Assembly (NCBI RefSeq): GCF_018024495.1
Contig: NZ_CP071696.1
Location: forward strand, 2,294,001-2,358,000
From: Agromyces archimandritae
GTDB taxonomy: Bacteria; Actinomycetota; Actinomycetes; Actinomycetales; Microbacteriaceae
Reading direction: 5' to 3'
DNA: 64,000 nt
Position 1 is the stretch's first letter. Every line of letters begins with the position of its first letter. Below, piece after piece: positions 17,227 to 28,630 of this stretch. Made by a program: the position numbers and the translations under genes. The notes beneath the pieces are model-generated. The model saw only the letters and a program-made list of their open reading frames with translations, was not told where the DNA came from and searched no databases.

Positions 17227-18348
17227 ATGAAGAGAATCGCATTTCCCGCGCTCGTCGTCGTCGCGGCGGCCGCCCTGGCCCTCTCGGGCTGCTCCGGCGA
17301 ACGCGGCGGCGGCGCATCCACCGACGACGCGACCGGCTCGGCCGGTTTCGCCGCAGACGCCCTGATCGGCGTCGCCCTGCCCGACAAGACGAGCGAGAAC
17401 TGGGTGCTCGCCGGCGCGCTCTTCGAGGACGGCCTCGCCGAGGCCGGCTTCGACGCCGATGTGCAGTACGCACCGGCATCCAACACCGTCGCCGAGCAGC
17501 AGAACCAGATCTCGGCGATGGTCACCAACGGCGCCAAGGTCATCGTCATCGGCGCGAAGGACGGCAAGCAGCTCGGCGATCAGTTGCAGCAGGCGGCGGA
17601 TGCCGGGGTGAAGATCATCGCCTACGATCGCCTCATCGAGAACACGGAGAACGTCGACTACTACGTCGCGTTCGACAACTTCGAGGTCGGCCGGTTGCAG
17701 GGGCAGGCCCTGCTCGACGGCCTCGAGGCACGCTCGGCCCACGGTGCGCCGTGGAACATCGAGCTGTTCTCGGGCTCGCCGGACGACGCGAACTCCGCCG
17801 TGTTCTTCGGCGGGGCGATGGAGGTGCTGCAGCCGAAGATCGACGACGGAACCCTGGTCGTCGCCAGCGGCCAGACCGAGATCGCCCAGACCGCCACCCA
17901 GGGCTGGGAGGCGGAGAATGCGCAGAGCCGTATGGACTCGATCCTCACCTCGGCATACGCCGACCAGGAGGTCGACGGCGTGCTCTCGCCGAACGACACC
18001 CTCGCCCGCGCCATCCTCACCTCGGTGAAGCAGGCCGGCAAGGACGTCTCGAAGTTCACCGTCACCGGGCAGGACTCCGAGGTCGAGTCGGTCAAGTCGA
18101 TCATGGCCGGCGAGCAGTACTCGACGATCAACAAGGACACGACGCTGCTCGTCGAGCAGACCATCAAGATGATCCAGGCGCTGCAGGCCGGGGAGGACCC
18201 GGAGGTCAACGACACCGAGCAGTACGACAACGGCGTGAAGGTCGTGCCCGCGTACCTGCTGCCGCCGGTGATCGTGACGAAGGAGAACGCCGCGGAGGCC
18301 TATGCGAACGTGCCGAACCTGCTGGAGATCGTGGAGGGAGCGCAGTAG
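17227..18348 (+). CDS. Sugar-binding lipoprotein, system 1 (ChvE type)
   Basis: 373 residues, periplasmic-binding-protein-like domain 4. The lipoprotein signal is residues 1-21 with lipobox LALSGC. The mature part starts with LIGVALPDKTSENWVLAG and includes KIIAYDRLIENTENVDYYVAFDN and VLSPNDTLARAILTSV, close to ChvE/XylF-like proteins. Third gene of the operon. It is about 55-60 percent identical by eye to the second binding protein at 21043. Confidence 0.9.
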   Translation: MKRIAFPALVVVAAAALALSGCSGERGGGASTDDATGSAGFAADALIGVALPDKTSENWVLAGALFEDGLAEAGFDADVQYAPASNTVAEQQNQISAMVTNGAKVIVIGAKDGKQLGDQLQQAADAGVKIIAYDRLIENTENVDYYVAFDNFEVGRLQGQALLDGLEARSAHGAPWNIELFSGSPDDANSAVFFGGAMEVLQPKIDDGTLVVASGQTEIAQTATQGWEAENAQSRMDSILTSAYADQEVDGVLSPNDTLARAILTSVKQAGKDVSKFTVTGQDSEVESVKSIMAGEQYSTINKDTTLLVEQTIKMIQALQAGEDPEVNDTEQYDNGVKVVPAYLLPPVIVTKENAAEAYANVPNLLEIVEGAQ

Positions 18349-18377
18349 GAGCCGGGTGAGGATGCCCGGTGCCGGCC

Positions 18378-18872
18378 TCAGGCGCCGGGCGTCCCGCCGT
18401 TGCGGGGCGCGGCGGGCCTCGGCGCGGTGTCGCTGCGACCGGCGAGGAAGCGGATGAGGTCGGCTGCCGGGGCTTCGAGCACGGGACCGCGGCCGAATTC
18501 CCAGCCGGCGTCGCTCGCGCGGAGCGCGTGCCCGCCGATGACGGCGCGGATCTCGGTGGGCGCCTTGGCTGCGAGGAAGAGGGCGACGGCGCCGCTCGTG
18601 CCGGATGCGAGTTCGGCGGGTGCGGATGCCTCGCGGGCGAGCTCGAGGTATTCGAGCACGGCGCGGGCGAGGATGCGCACCGGGACGCGCCGGCCGCCCC
18701 GGGCGTCGGCCGCGAGGGTGTGGAGCCGGGCGGCCTCGCCGGCGTCCGGCTCGCCCGCGTCGCTCCGAAGCGCGGCGGTTTGCTCGAGCACTTCGGCGTA
18801 TTCGAGGCGCCGATCGGAGTGCACGCCCGACTCGTCGACGCGTCCACGCCGGCTCAGCGGCAGTTCGTCCAT
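18378..18872 (-). CDS. Small protein with an MDMPI/SCP2-like C-terminal segment
   Basis: 164 residues. The C-terminal half (AVIGGHALRASDAGWEFGRGPVLEAPAADLIRFLAGR) resembles the C-terminal domain of maleylpyruvate-isomerase-like mycothiol-dependent proteins, but the metal-binding N-terminal DinB-like domain is missing. The start is ATG 18872 with GGAGG 12 bases upstream; a GTG nine bases earlier is too close to it. It is divergent from the LacI gene, with the operator cluster between them, so it may share that regulation. Function unknown. Confidence 0.6.
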   Translation of the reverse strand: MDELPLSRRGRVDESGVHSDRRLEYAEVLEQTAALRSDAGEPDAGEAARLHTLAADARGGRRVPVRILARAVLEYLELAREASAPAELASGTSGAVALFLAAKAPTEIRAVIGGHALRASDAGWEFGRGPVLEAPAADLIRFLAGRSDTAPRPAAPRNGGTPGA

Positions 18873-18907
18873 GAAGTCCGGCACGCCTCCATTGTGCGCG
18901 CTCAGCG

Positions 18908-18987
18908 ATGTGACGGTCACATTTGTGACGGTCACATGCCGCAAGGCGACTGCGGCATACTGGAGCGGCACAGTGTGACCGTGCACA
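18908..18987. promoter_or_regulatory. Cluster of three LacI-type operators upstream of the repressor gene
   Basis: Two 13-bp palindromes TGTGACGGTCACA at 18909-18921 and 18924-18936, 15 bp apart, then an imperfect 14-bp copy TGTGACCGTGCACA at 18974-18987. CATACT (about 18956-18961) is a likely -10 box for the LacI gene, which puts the third copy at the start of transcription. The 13-mers have a one-base centre; the copies at 14263 and 20111 have a two-base-wider centre (ACGG). Confidence 0.75.
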
Positions 18988-19005
18988 TTCCGGAACGGGG
19001 GTGAC

Positions 19006-20025
19006 GTGACCGAGGAGACGCGCCGGGGCCGGGCCCCGAGCATCCGCGACGTCGCGCGCCTGGCCGGCGTCTCGCACCAGACGGTGTCGCGCGTCCTGAA
19101 CCATCACCCGAGCATCCGCCCCGAGACGAAGCAGCGCGTGCTCGACGTCATGGGCGAGCTGCAGTACAAGCCGAACCGGGCGGCGCGCGCCCTCGTCACG
19201 AGCCGTTCGCGCACCTTCGGCATCCTGTCGGCGTCGAGCACCGAGTACGGGCCGGCGTCGACGATCGCCGCGATCGAGGAGGCCGCGCGCGAGGCCGGCT
19301 ACTGGGTGACGACGGCGAACATCGAGTCGCAGGATGCCGCGTCGATCGCCGAGGGCCTCGCGCATCTGGCCGCACAGGGCATCGAGGGCCTCGTCGTCAT
19401 CGCCCCGCAGGTGCGCGTCTTCGACACCCTCGCCGAGCTGCAGATCGACGTGCCGTGGGTGACGATGCAGTCCACCGGCCGGGACGACGCGCACGCCCTC
19501 TCGGTCGACCAGATCGCCGGCGCCCGCATGGCGACCCGGCACCTCATCGAGCTCGGCCACCGCAACATCTACCATCTCGCCGGGCCGCAGGACTGGATCG
19601 AGGCGGAGGCGCGGATGCGCGGCTTCCTCGAGGAGATGAGCGCGCAGGATGTGGCCACGACGGCGCCGATCCTCGGCGACTGGACGGCCGGCTTCGGCTA
19701 CCACGCCGGCCGCGAGCTGCTCACGGTGCGCGACTTCACGGCGATCTTCGCCTCGAACGACCAGATGGCCCTCGGGCTCATGCACGCCGTGCACGACGCC
19801 GGGCTCTCGATCCCGGGGGACGTGTCGATCATCGGATTCGACGACATCCCCGAGGCGGCGCACTTCTGGCCGCCGCTCACGACGATCCGGCAGGACTTCG
19901 CCGAGCTCGGGCGGCGGTGCGTGGGCATCCTGCTCGGCGAGGTGGATCCGGCCTCGCCCGAGCATCGCTGGACGATCGAGCCCGAACTCGTGCTGCGCGC
20001 CTCGACGGGCCCCGCGGCGTTCTGA
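19006..20025 (+). CDS. LacI-family repressor of the arabinose locus
   Basis: 339 residues. N-terminal HTH with hinge: SIRDVARLAGVSHQTVSRVL, then YKPNRAARALVTSRS. The core is a periplasmic-binding-protein-like sensor domain (LGHRNIYHLAGPQDWIEAEAR, FASNDQMALGLMHAVHDAG, IIGFDDIPEAAHFWPPLTT). GTG start at 19006 with a GGGGG run 5 bases upstream. It sits between the two ABC systems with its own operators and matching operators at 14263 and 20111, so it most likely represses both halves of the locus. The inducer is presumably arabinose or a related sugar. Confidence 0.9.
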   Translation: MTEETRRGRAPSIRDVARLAGVSHQTVSRVLNHHPSIRPETKQRVLDVMGELQYKPNRAARALVTSRSRTFGILSASSTEYGPASTIAAIEEAAREAGYWVTTANIESQDAASIAEGLAHLAAQGIEGLVVIAPQVRVFDTLAELQIDVPWVTMQSTGRDDAHALSVDQIAGARMATRHLIELGHRNIYHLAGPQDWIEAEARMRGFLEEMSAQDVATTAPILGDWTAGFGYHAGRELLTVRDFTAIFASNDQMALGLMHAVHDAGLSIPGDVSIIGFDDIPEAAHFWPPLTTIRQDFAELGRRCVGILLGEVDPASPEHRWTIEPELVLRASTGPAAF

Positions 20026-20068
20026 GCGGGCCGAGCCCGCAGCATCCCGGGCCGTCGGGCGCTCCCGG

Positions 20069-20125
20069 TTGACACGGATGCGCGGCGTGTGCGTACTATT
20101 GGCAGCGCCATGTGAACGGTCACAT
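20069..20125 (+). promoter_or_regulatory. Promoter and LacI-type operator of the araD operon
   Basis: TTGACA (20069-20074) and TACTAT (20094-20099), 19-bp spacer, followed by ATGTGAACGGTCACAT (20110-20125). The 14-bp core is identical to the site at 14263. Confidence 0.8.
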
Positions 20126-20149
20126 CGAAACATCCCGACCGGCACGCAC

Positions 20150-20183
20150 GCAGTACCGCGCAGACGGCAGTACCGCACAGACG
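20150..20183 (+). repeat. Two tandem 17-bp units in the araD leader
   Basis: GCAGTACCGCGCAGACG (20150-20166) and GCAGTACCGCACAGACG (20167-20183) differ at one base and lie just before the GAAGGAG ribosome-binding site. Confidence 0.75.
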
Positions 20184-20197
20184 AAGGAGTCAGCCCG

Positions 20198-20938
20198 ATG
20201 AGCACGTTCGGCCCGCAGATCGAGGTCGCGATCGCACGCGTCCGGGCCGACGTCGCGAAGCTGCACGGCGAACTCGTGCGCGCCGGCCTCGTCGTGTGGA
20301 CCGGCGGCAACGTCTCGGGCCGCGTGCCCGGCGCCGAACTCTTCGTCATCAAGCCGAGCGGCGTCGCCTACGACGAGCTCGCCCCCGAGAACATGATCCT
20401 CTGCGACCTGGGCGGCGAGGTCGTGGCCGGCACGCCCGGCTCCGAACGCGCATCCTCCTCGGACACCGCGGCGCACGCCCACGTGTACCGGCACATGCCC
20501 GAGGTCGGCGGCGTCGTGCACACCCACTCGACGTACGCGACGGCCTGGGCGGCCCGCGGCGAGGAGATCCCCTGCGTCCTCACGGCCATGGCCGACGAGT
20601 TCGGCGGCCCGATCCCGGTCGGCCCTTTCGCGATCATCGGCGACGACTCCATCGGCCGCGGCATCGTCGAGACCCTCGCCGGGCACCGCTCCCGGGCCGT
20701 GCTCATGCAGAACCACGGCCCCTTCACGATCGGCGTCACCCCGAAGGACGCGGTGAAGGCCGCCGTCATGGTCGAAGACGTCGCCCGCACCGTGCACCTC
20801 GCGCGCGCGCAGGGCGAGCCGATCCCGATCCCGCAGGCGTCGATCGACGCGCTCTACGAGCGCTACCAGAACGTGTACGGGCAGACCGGGGATGCCCGGC
20901 GCCCCGAAGCCGGGCGCGACCCGGCATCCACCGCATGA
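20198..20938 (+). CDS. araD: L-ribulose-5-phosphate 4-epimerase
   Basis: 246 residues, class II aldolase/adducin fold, converts L-ribulose 5-phosphate to D-xylulose 5-phosphate. Zinc ligands are visible as AHAHVYRH (two His) and the later QNHGPFTIG (His). Phosphate-binding loops are TGGNVSGR and SSSDTAAH. The start is ATG 20198 behind GAAGGAG. First gene of the long arabinose transcription unit. The last 15 residues are Ala/Arg-rich and not conserved. Confidence 0.92.
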   Translation: MSTFGPQIEVAIARVRADVAKLHGELVRAGLVVWTGGNVSGRVPGAELFVIKPSGVAYDELAPENMILCDLGGEVVAGTPGSERASSSDTAAHAHVYRHMPEVGGVVHTHSTYATAWAARGEEIPCVLTAMADEFGGPIPVGPFAIIGDDSIGRGIVETLAGHRSRAVLMQNHGPFTIGVTPKDAVKAAVMVEDVARTVHLARAQGEPIPIPQASIDALYERYQNVYGQTGDARRPEAGRDPASTA

Positions 20939-21042
20939 ACTTCCCGCAGCCCCACGGCGGGCGGAAGACGAGGCCGGCGAGGACGCCGCCGGGCCCCGGT
21001 CACCAGAGGACGACGTCCACCGACACAGTGAAAGGACACACC

Positions 21043-22158
21043 GTGAAGAACGCGAAGAAGGCGCTCCTCGCGACGATCGCGGCCGGCTCGATGCTCGCGC
21101 TCGCCGCGTGCGCGGGCGGCAGCGGCGGCGGAGAGGGCGACGGCGGCCTCATCGGCGTGGCGATGCCGACGAAGAGCTCGGAGCGCTGGATCCAGGACGG
21201 CAAGGCCGTCAAGGAGCAGCTCGAGGAGCAGGGCTTCAAGGTCGACCTGCAGTACGCGGAGGACGACATCCCCACGCAGGTCTCGCAGATCGAGAACATG
21301 ATCACCAAGGGCGCCGAAGCCCTCATCATCGCCTCGATCGACGGCACGACGCTTTCGGAGGTGCTGCAGCAGGCCGCCGACAGCGACATCCCCGTGATCG
21401 CCTACGACCGGCTCATCCGCGACTCCGAGAACGTCGACTACTACGCCTCGTTCGACAACTACCTCGTCGGCGTGCAGCAGGCGACCTCGGTGCTGAACGG
21501 CCTCGGGCTCGTCGACCTCGACGGCGAGGCGCTGCCGGATGCGCCGAAGGGCCCGTTCAACATCGAACTGTTCGCCGGTTCGCCCGACGACAACAACGCG
21601 ACGTTCTTCTGGAACGGCGCGATGGACACGCTGAAGCCCTACCTGGACGACGGCACGCTCGTCGTCGCGAGCGGGCAGACCGGCTTCGAGCAGGCCGCCA
21701 TCCTGCGCTGGGACGGCGAGACCGCCCAGAGCCGCATGGAGGACATCCTCACCGCCAAGTACTCGGACGGCACCAAGGTCAACGCGGTGCTCTCGCCCTA
21801 CGACGGCATCTCGCGCGGCATCATCTCGGCCCTCACGGACGCCGGGTACACGGTCGGCGAGGGCTGGCCGGTCATCTCGGGGCAGGACGCCGAGATCGAC
21901 TCGGTGAAGGCGATCAACCGCGGCGAGCAGTTCGCGACGATCTTCAAGGACACCCGTGAGCTCGCCACCGTCGCCGTCGACATGGCCACGGCCGTGCTGA
22001 ACGGCGAGGAGCCCGAGGTCAACAACACGAAGGACTACGACAACGGCGTGAAGGTCGTGCCCTCGTACCTGCTCGACCCGGTCATCGTCGTGAAGGACAA
22101 CATCACCGAGACCCTCGTCGACACGGGGTACTGGACCGAAGAGGAGATCGCGGGCTAG
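21043..22158 (+). CDS. Sugar-binding lipoprotein, system 2 (ChvE type)
   Basis: 371 residues from GTG 21043, which has AAAGGA 7 bases upstream. Lipoprotein signal with lipobox LALAAC at about residue 22, then a Gly-rich linker. Mature sequence [41 protein letters not shown] and [16 protein letters not shown] match the system 1 protein throughout. The ABC genes here are ordered binding protein, ATPase, permease, unlike system 1. Confidence 0.92.
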   Translation: MKNAKKALLATIAAGSMLALAACAGGSGGGEGDGGLIGVAMPTKSSERWIQDGKAVKEQLEEQGFKVDLQYAEDDIPTQVSQIENMITKGAEALIIASIDGTTLSEVLQQAADSDIPVIAYDRLIRDSENVDYYASFDNYLVGVQQATSVLNGLGLVDLDGEALPDAPKGPFNIELFAGSPDDNNATFFWNGAMDTLKPYLDDGTLVVASGQTGFEQAAILRWDGETAQSRMEDILTAKYSDGTKVNAVLSPYDGISRGIISALTDAGYTVGEGWPVISGQDAEIDSVKAINRGEQFATIFKDTRELATVAVDMATAVLNGEEPEVNNTKDYDNGVKVVPSYLLDPVIVVKDNITETLVDTGYWTEEEIAG

Positions 22159-22213
22159 TCCCTCGATCGACCGCGCCGCCGGGGCCGGCGCATGCGGCGG
22201 AGCAGGAGCAAGG

Positions 22214-23743
<1,530 letters not shown>

Positions 23744-23766
23744 CCGGCGCGAACACAGGAGACCCC

Positions 23767-25020
23767 ATGTCGAACACCCAGGCTCCCGCCCCCGCACCCG
23801 CCGGCGAGTCCCAGGCCGTCGGCGGCAACATCAACCCGCCCGACAACCGTTTCACCCGCTGGCTCGGGCATGTGCTCGGCGACCTCGGCAAGAACGGCAT
23901 CTTCATCGCGCTGCTCGCCGTCGTCGTGCTGTTCTCGATCCTCACCGACGGCATCCTGCTCCGGCCCCAGAACATCTCGAACCTGATCGTGCAGAACGGG
24001 TACATCCTCGTCCTCGCGATCGGCATGGTGATGGTCATCATCGCCGGCCATATCGACCTGTCGGTGGGTTCGGTCGCCGCGTTCGTCGGCGCCTGCTCGG
24101 GCGTCTTCGCCGTCCAGCTCGGGATGCCGTGGTGGCTCTCGATCATCCTGTCGCTCGCGATCGGCGCACTCGTCGGCGCGTGGCAGGGGTTCTGGATCGC
24201 CTACGTCGGCATCCCGGCGTTCATCGTGACGCTGGCCGGCATGCTCATCTTCCGCGGCCTCGCGCTCGTCGTGCTCGGCAACGCGAACATCGGCTCCTTC
24301 CCGACCGAGTACCGGGCGCTCGGCAACGGCTTCCTGTCGAACGTGTTCGGCGAATTCGAGCTGGATCCGCTCACCCTCGGCGTCGGCGCGATCGCGATCG
24401 TCGCACTCGTCGTGCAGCAGACCCGCACCCGCCGCGGCCGGCAGAAGTACAGCCAGGACGTGGAGCCGGCCGTGTGGTTCGTCACGAAGCTCGTGCTGGT
24501 GTCGGCGGCGATCGCGTTCTTCGCCTACGCCCTCGCCTCGTACAAGGGCATCCCGGTCACCCTCATCATCCTCGCCGTCCTCGTGCTCGTGTACGGCGTC
24601 GTGATGAACCGAACCGTCTTCGGCCGCCACATCTACGCGATCGGCGGCAACCGGCACGCGGCCGAGCTGAGCGGCATCAAGACCCGCTGGGTGGACTTCT
24701 GGCTGTTCGTGAACATGGGCGTGCTCGCCGCGCTCGCCGGCCTCATCTTCACCGCCCGGCTGAACCTCGCCGGCCCGAAGGCGGGCGATGGCTTCGAGCT
24801 CGAGGCGATCTCGGCGGCGTTCATCGGCGGCGCGGCGGTGCAGGGCGGCGTCGGCACCATCGGCGGGGCGATCATCGGCGGTCTCATCATCGGCGTGTTG
24901 AACAACGGCATGTCGATCATGGGCATCGGCATCGAATGGCAGCAGGCCGTCAAGGGCCTCGTGCTGCTGCTCGCGGTCGCGTTCGACGTGTACAACAAGC
25001 GGCGCAACGGCGGCCGGTGA
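23767..25020 (+). CDS. Sugar ABC importer permease, system 2 (MmsB/GguB type)
   Basis: 417 residues, about 10 spans, BPD_transp_2 family. Characteristic stretches: [44 protein letters not shown] and GRHIYAIGGNRHAAELSGI. ATG 23767 with CAGGAG upstream. It ends at the last span (VYNKRRNGGR), without the hydrophilic tail of the system 1 permease. Confidence 0.93.
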   Translation: MSNTQAPAPAPAGESQAVGGNINPPDNRFTRWLGHVLGDLGKNGIFIALLAVVVLFSILTDGILLRPQNISNLIVQNGYILVLAIGMVMVIIAGHIDLSVGSVAAFVGACSGVFAVQLGMPWWLSIILSLAIGALVGAWQGFWIAYVGIPAFIVTLAGMLIFRGLALVVLGNANIGSFPTEYRALGNGFLSNVFGEFELDPLTLGVGAIAIVALVVQQTRTRRGRQKYSQDVEPAVWFVTKLVLVSAAIAFFAYALASYKGIPVTLIILAVLVLVYGVVMNRTVFGRHIYAIGGNRHAAELSGIKTRWVDFWLFVNMGVLAALAGLIFTARLNLAGPKAGDGFELEAISAAFIGGAAVQGGVGTIGGAIIGGLIIGVLNNGMSIMGIGIEWQQAVKGLVLLLAVAFDVYNKRRNGGR

Positions 25021-25027
25021 CGGCATA

Positions 25028-25081
25028 GTGGATGCCGTGGGGCGGCGGCGCGGGCGACGCGGGGCGACCCCCGGCATCCAC
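25028..25081. repeat. Long-loop hairpin, GTGGATGCC palindrome family
   Basis: Arms GTGGATGCC (25028-25036) and GGCATCCAC (25073-25081) lie between the permease and the kinase gene. With adjacent GTGGGG/CCCCC pairs the stem can extend. It could reduce read-through inside the operon. Confidence 0.5.
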
Positions 25082-25102
25082 CTGGACGAAGGAGTCACCC
25101 CG

Positions 25103-26800
25103 ATGCAACCCGACCGTTCCGATACGGCCGCCGACATCCTCGCGGGGCGCACCGCGCTCGGCATCGAACTCGGCTCGACCCGCATCAAGGCCTGCCTCGT
25201 CGGCGCCGACCCGGGCGAGGTGCTCGCCGTCGGCGGCTGCGAATGGGAGAACGAGTACGCCGACCGGCGCTGGACGTATTCGCTCGACGCCGTGCACGCC
25301 GGCCTCCGGGCCGCCTACGCCGACCTCGTCGCCGAGGTGCGGCGCCGCTACGACGTCACCCCCGAGACCTTCGGCGCGATCGGGGTGTCGGCGATGATGC
25401 ACGGCTACCTCGCCTTCGACGCCGCAGACCGGCTGCTCGTCCCGTTCCGCACCTGGCGGAACACCTCGACCGGGCCGGCCGCCGCGGAACTGTCGGAGCT
25501 GTTCGGCGTGAACATCCCGCTGCGCTGGTCGGTCGCGCATCTGCACCAGGCGGTGCTCGACGGCGAAGCCCATGTGCCCGACGTCGCCTCGATCACGACC
25601 CTCGCCGGCTACGTGCACCGGCGGCTCACGGGGGAGCGGGTGCTCGGCGTCGGCGACGCCTCCGGCATGTTCCCCATCGACGCGGCCGGCACCGACTACG
25701 ACGCCGAACTGCTCGCCCGCTACGACCGGCGCACGGCAGGCACGGCGCTCACCGCGCCCCTGCGGCGGCTGCTGCCCGAGGTGCGGGTCGCCGGGCAGGC
25801 GGCCGGGCGGCTCACCGCCGACGGCGCCGCACTCCTCGACCCGAGCGGGGCGCTCGCCCCCGGAATCCCGTGCTGCCCGCCTGAGGGCGACGCCGGCACC
25901 GGCATGGTCGCCACGAACGCCGTCGCCCCCCGTACCGGCAACGTCAGCGCCGGCACGAGCATCTTCGCGATGGTCGTGCTCGAGCGCCCCCTCGCGCATC
26001 CGCACCCCGAACTCGACCTCGTCACCACGCCCGCCGGCGACCCGGTCGCGATGGTGCACTGCAACAACGGGGCGAGCGAACTGGCCGCCTGGGCCGGGCT
26101 CTTCGGCCGCTTCGCCGAGGCCGCCGGCGTGCCGCTGGAACCCGACGCCGTCTACGAGACGCTCTTCCGCGAAGCCCTCACCGGCGACGCCGACGGCGGC
26201 GGCCTGCTCGCCTACAACACCCTCGCCGGCGAACCGATCGCCGGCCTCGACGAGGGCCGGCCGATGGTCGTCCGCACCCCCGACAGCCGCCTCACCCTCG
26301 GCAACTTCATGCGCGCCCAGCTCTACGGCATGTACGGCGCCCTCGCGCTCGGCATGCGCGTGCTCGCCGAAGAGGGCGTCGGCATCGACCGCATGTTCGG
26401 CCACGGCGGCGTGTTCCGCACCGCCGGGGTCGCCCAGCGCTTCCTCGCCGGGGCGCTTGCCGCGCCCGTCGCCGTCGGCGAGACCGCCTCGGAGGGCGGC
26501 GCATGGGGCATCGCGGTGCTCGCCGCCTACCTTCGGGATGCGGGCGGGGCGGATGCCCGTGGTGCCGCCGGCGTTGCTCCCGCCGCGGGCGGGGCGGATG
26601 TGCGCGGCGCCGCCGCCGGCGGTGCTCCCGCCGTGGGCGGGGCCGAGGCGCTGTCCGCCTACCTCGCCGAGCACGTCTTCGCCGGCGCCGCCGTCGACAC
26701 CGTCGACCCCGACCCGGCCGACGTCGCCGGGTTCGCCGCCTACCTCGAACGCTTCCGCGCCGGCCTCGCCGCCGAGGAGGCGGCCGCCCGGGCGCTGTGA
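25103..26800 (+). CDS. araB: FGGY-family pentulokinase, probable L-ribulokinase
   Basis: 565 residues. ATP-dependent sugar kinase of the FGGY family: the phosphate-1 loop is [15 protein letters not shown], and [27 protein letters not shown] and [14 protein letters not shown] follow. ATG 25103 has GAAGGAG upstream. The position between araD and araA argues for L-ribulokinase, although this branch is often annotated as xylulokinase. Odd feature: after [12 protein letters not shown] near residue 480 there is a 35-residue Gly/Ala insert (ADARGAAGV.., [10 protein letters not shown]..) encoded by a DNA tandem repeat, ahead of the normal C-terminal helices. Confidence 0.85.
   Translation: MQPDRSDTAADILAGRTALGIELGSTRIKACLVGADPGEVLAVGGCEWENEYADRRWTYSLDAVHAGLRAAYADLVAEVRRRYDVTPETFGAIGVSAMMHGYLAFDAADRLLVPFRTWRNTSTGPAAAELSELFGVNIPLRWSVAHLHQAVLDGEAHVPDVASITTLAGYVHRRLTGERVLGVGDASGMFPIDAAGTDYDAELLARYDRRTAGTALTAPLRRLLPEVRVAGQAAGRLTADGAALLDPSGALAPGIPCCPPEGDAGTGMVATNAVAPRTGNVSAGTSIFAMVVLERPLAHPHPELDLVTTPAGDPVAMVHCNNGASELAAWAGLFGRFAEAAGVPLEPDAVYETLFREALTGDADGGGLLAYNTLAGEPIAGLDEGRPMVVRTPDSRLTLGNFMRAQLYGMYGALALGMRVLAEEGVGIDRMFGHGGVFRTAGVAQRFLAGALAAPVAVGETASEGGAWGIAVLAAYLRDAGGADARGAAGVAPAAGGADVRGAAAGGAPAVGGAEALSAYLAEHVFAGAAVDTVDPDPADVAGFAAYLERFRAGLAAEEAAARAL
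26540..26644 (+). repeat. In-frame tandem repeat inside the ribulokinase gene
   Basis: Units begin GCGGGCGGGGCGGATG at 26540 and 26585 (45 and 48 bp, both multiples of three), and a partial third unit GTGGGCGGGGC starts at 26633. The encoded peptide is Gly/Ala-rich ([22 protein letters not shown]). Confidence 0.8.
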
Positions 26801-26845
26801 CCGCCGGCGGCGGGCGCGGCGGCGCCGGGCCGGGCGGGCCGCCCT

Positions 26846-26950
26846 CCGGCATCCGCACCCGGCAACAGCACCCCGGCATCCAGACCGGCATCCGCACCCG
26901 GCATCGACGCCCCGGCATCCGCACCCGGCATCGACGGCCCGGCATCCACC
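26846..26950 (+). repeat. GGCATCC-rich tandem repeat between araB and araA
   Basis: CCGGCATCCGCACCCGGCA occurs at 26846, 26885 and 26912; the last two are identical over 25 bases with a 27-bp period. Two more CCCGGCATCC copies flank them. No gene is present in the 167 bases between araB and araA; the araA ribosome-binding site GAAAGGA follows the repeats. Confidence 0.75.
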
Positions 26951-26967
26951 CGCGAAAGGACCAGCCC

Positions 26968-28491
26968 ATGACCCGCACCCCGCTCACCACCTCGCTCGAC
27001 GCGTACGAGGTGTGGTTCCTCACCGGCAGCCAGCACCTCTACGGGGAAGAGACGCTCCGGCAGGTCGCCGAGCAATCGCGCGCCGTCGCCGCCCTGCTCG
27101 GCGAGGCCGAGGAGGTGCCCGTGCGGGTCGTGTGGATGCCCGTGCTCACCGACTCCGCCGCCATCGCACGCGTGATGCGCGAGGCGAACGCCGCCCCGAA
27201 CGTCATCGGCGTCGTCGCGTGGATGCACACCTTCAGCCCCGCCAAGATGTGGATCGCCGGCCTCGACGCCCTGCGGAAGCCGCTCGCCCACCTGCACACG
27301 CAGGCGAACGTCGCACTGCCCTACGACGACATCGACTTCGACTTCATGAACCTCAACCAGGCCGCGCACGGCGACCGGGAGTTCGGCTACATCCAGACCC
27401 GCCTCGGCGTGGCGCGGAAGACGATCGTCGGCCATGCCTCCGACCCCCGCGTGCGGCGCGAGTTCGGAACCTGGCAGCGGGCGGCGGCCGGCCTCGCCGC
27501 ATCCCGGGACCTGAAGCTCGCCCGCTTCGGCGACAACATGCGCTACGTCGCCGTCACCGAGGGCGACAAGACCGAGGCCGAGTTGCGCTTCGGCGTGCAG
27601 GTGAACACGTGGGGCGTCACCGAGCTCGCGGATGCCGTGCACGCCGCATCCGACGCCGAGATCGACGAACTCGTCGCCCTCTACGACGAGCTCTACGACG
27701 TCGCGCCCGAACTGCGGCGCGGCGGCGAACGGCACGCCTCGCTGCGATACGGGGCGGCGATCGAGCTCGGGCTGCGCGCGTTCCTCGAAACGGGCGGGTT
27801 CGGGGCGTTCACGACCTCGTTCGAAGACCTCGGGGGGCTCAGGCAGCTGCCCGGGCTCGCCGTGCAGCGTCTGCAGGCCGACGGCTACGGCTTCGGCGCC
27901 GAAGGCGACTGGAAGACCGCCGTGCTCGTGCGGATCGCGAACGTCATGGGCGCGGGCCTGCCCGGCGGCGCCTCCCTCATGGAGGACTACACCTACGACC
28001 TCACCCCGGGCGACGAGCTCATCCTCGGCGCGCACATGCTCGAGGTCTCGCCGTCGCTGACGACCTCCCGGCCCTCGCTCGAGATCCACCCGCTCGGCAT
28101 CGGCGGCCGCGAAGACCCCGTCCGCCTCGTCTTCACCGCCGATCCGGGGCCGGCCGTCGTCGTCGCCCTCTCCGACATGCGCGACCGGTTCCGGCTCACG
28201 GCGAACGCCGTCGAGAACGTCACGCCGCCGCGCGCCCTGCCGAAGCTGCCCGTCGGGCGGGCCGTCTGGCGCCCCGCGCCCGACTTCCGCACCTCGACGA
28301 CGGCCTGGCTCGAGGCCGGCGCCGCCCACCACACGGTCATGTCGACCGCGGTCGGCCTCGACGTCTTCCGCGACTTCGCCGACATGGCCGGCGTCGAGCT
28401 CCTCGCGATCGACGACGACACCACCGTGCGCGGTTTCGCCCGCGAGCTGCGCTGGAACGCCGCCTACTACCGCCTCGCCCAGGGGCTGTAG
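26968..28491 (+). CDS. araA: L-arabinose isomerase
   Basis: 507 residues, converts L-arabinose to L-ribulose. The family metal and substrate residues are visible in order: Glu in GAEGDWKTA, Glu in MEDYTYDL and His in [11 protein letters not shown], with a further His in [10 protein letters not shown]. The N-terminus [17 protein letters not shown] and [11 protein letters not shown] are signatures of AraA. Start ATG 26968 behind GAAAGGA. It completes the araA/araB/araD set for making D-xylulose 5-phosphate. Confidence 0.95.
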   Translation: MTRTPLTTSLDAYEVWFLTGSQHLYGEETLRQVAEQSRAVAALLGEAEEVPVRVVWMPVLTDSAAIARVMREANAAPNVIGVVAWMHTFSPAKMWIAGLDALRKPLAHLHTQANVALPYDDIDFDFMNLNQAAHGDREFGYIQTRLGVARKTIVGHASDPRVRREFGTWQRAAAGLAASRDLKLARFGDNMRYVAVTEGDKTEAELRFGVQVNTWGVTELADAVHAASDAEIDELVALYDELYDVAPELRRGGERHASLRYGAAIELGLRAFLETGGFGAFTTSFEDLGGLRQLPGLAVQRLQADGYGFGAEGDWKTAVLVRIANVMGAGLPGGASLMEDYTYDLTPGDELILGAHMLEVSPSLTTSRPSLEIHPLGIGGREDPVRLVFTADPGPAVVVALSDMRDRFRLTANAVENVTPPRALPKLPVGRAVWRPAPDFRTSTTAWLEAGAAHHTVMSTAVGLDVFRDFADMAGVELLAIDDDTTVRGFARELRWNAAYYRLAQGL

Positions 28492-28535
28492 GGGCGGCGG
28501 GGCCGTGCCGGCCGCGCCGCTCATCGCTGCATTCG

Positions 28536-28585
28536 CGATGGAGGTCGCGTATCCCGCACCTCCAACGGGAGAACGACCTCCATCG
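28536..28585. terminator. Inverted repeat downstream of araA
   Basis: 12-bp arms CGATGGAGGTCG (28536-28547) and CGACCTCCATCG (28574-28585), 26-base loop, 45 bases after the araA stop. Possible operon terminator; no T-run follows. Confidence 0.4.
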
Positions 28586-28630
28586 AGCGGCAGCCGCCGT
28601 GCGCACCCGCATCCCGTCTCCTCGCGTGTC

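Noticed and set aside
15744-20352. Long minus-strand open frames opposite the first ABC operon and the LacI gene (607 and 1120 codons).
   Set aside because: They run antisense to clearly conserved proteins, are Arg/Asp/Ala-rich, show no family motifs, and are expected by chance at this GC content.
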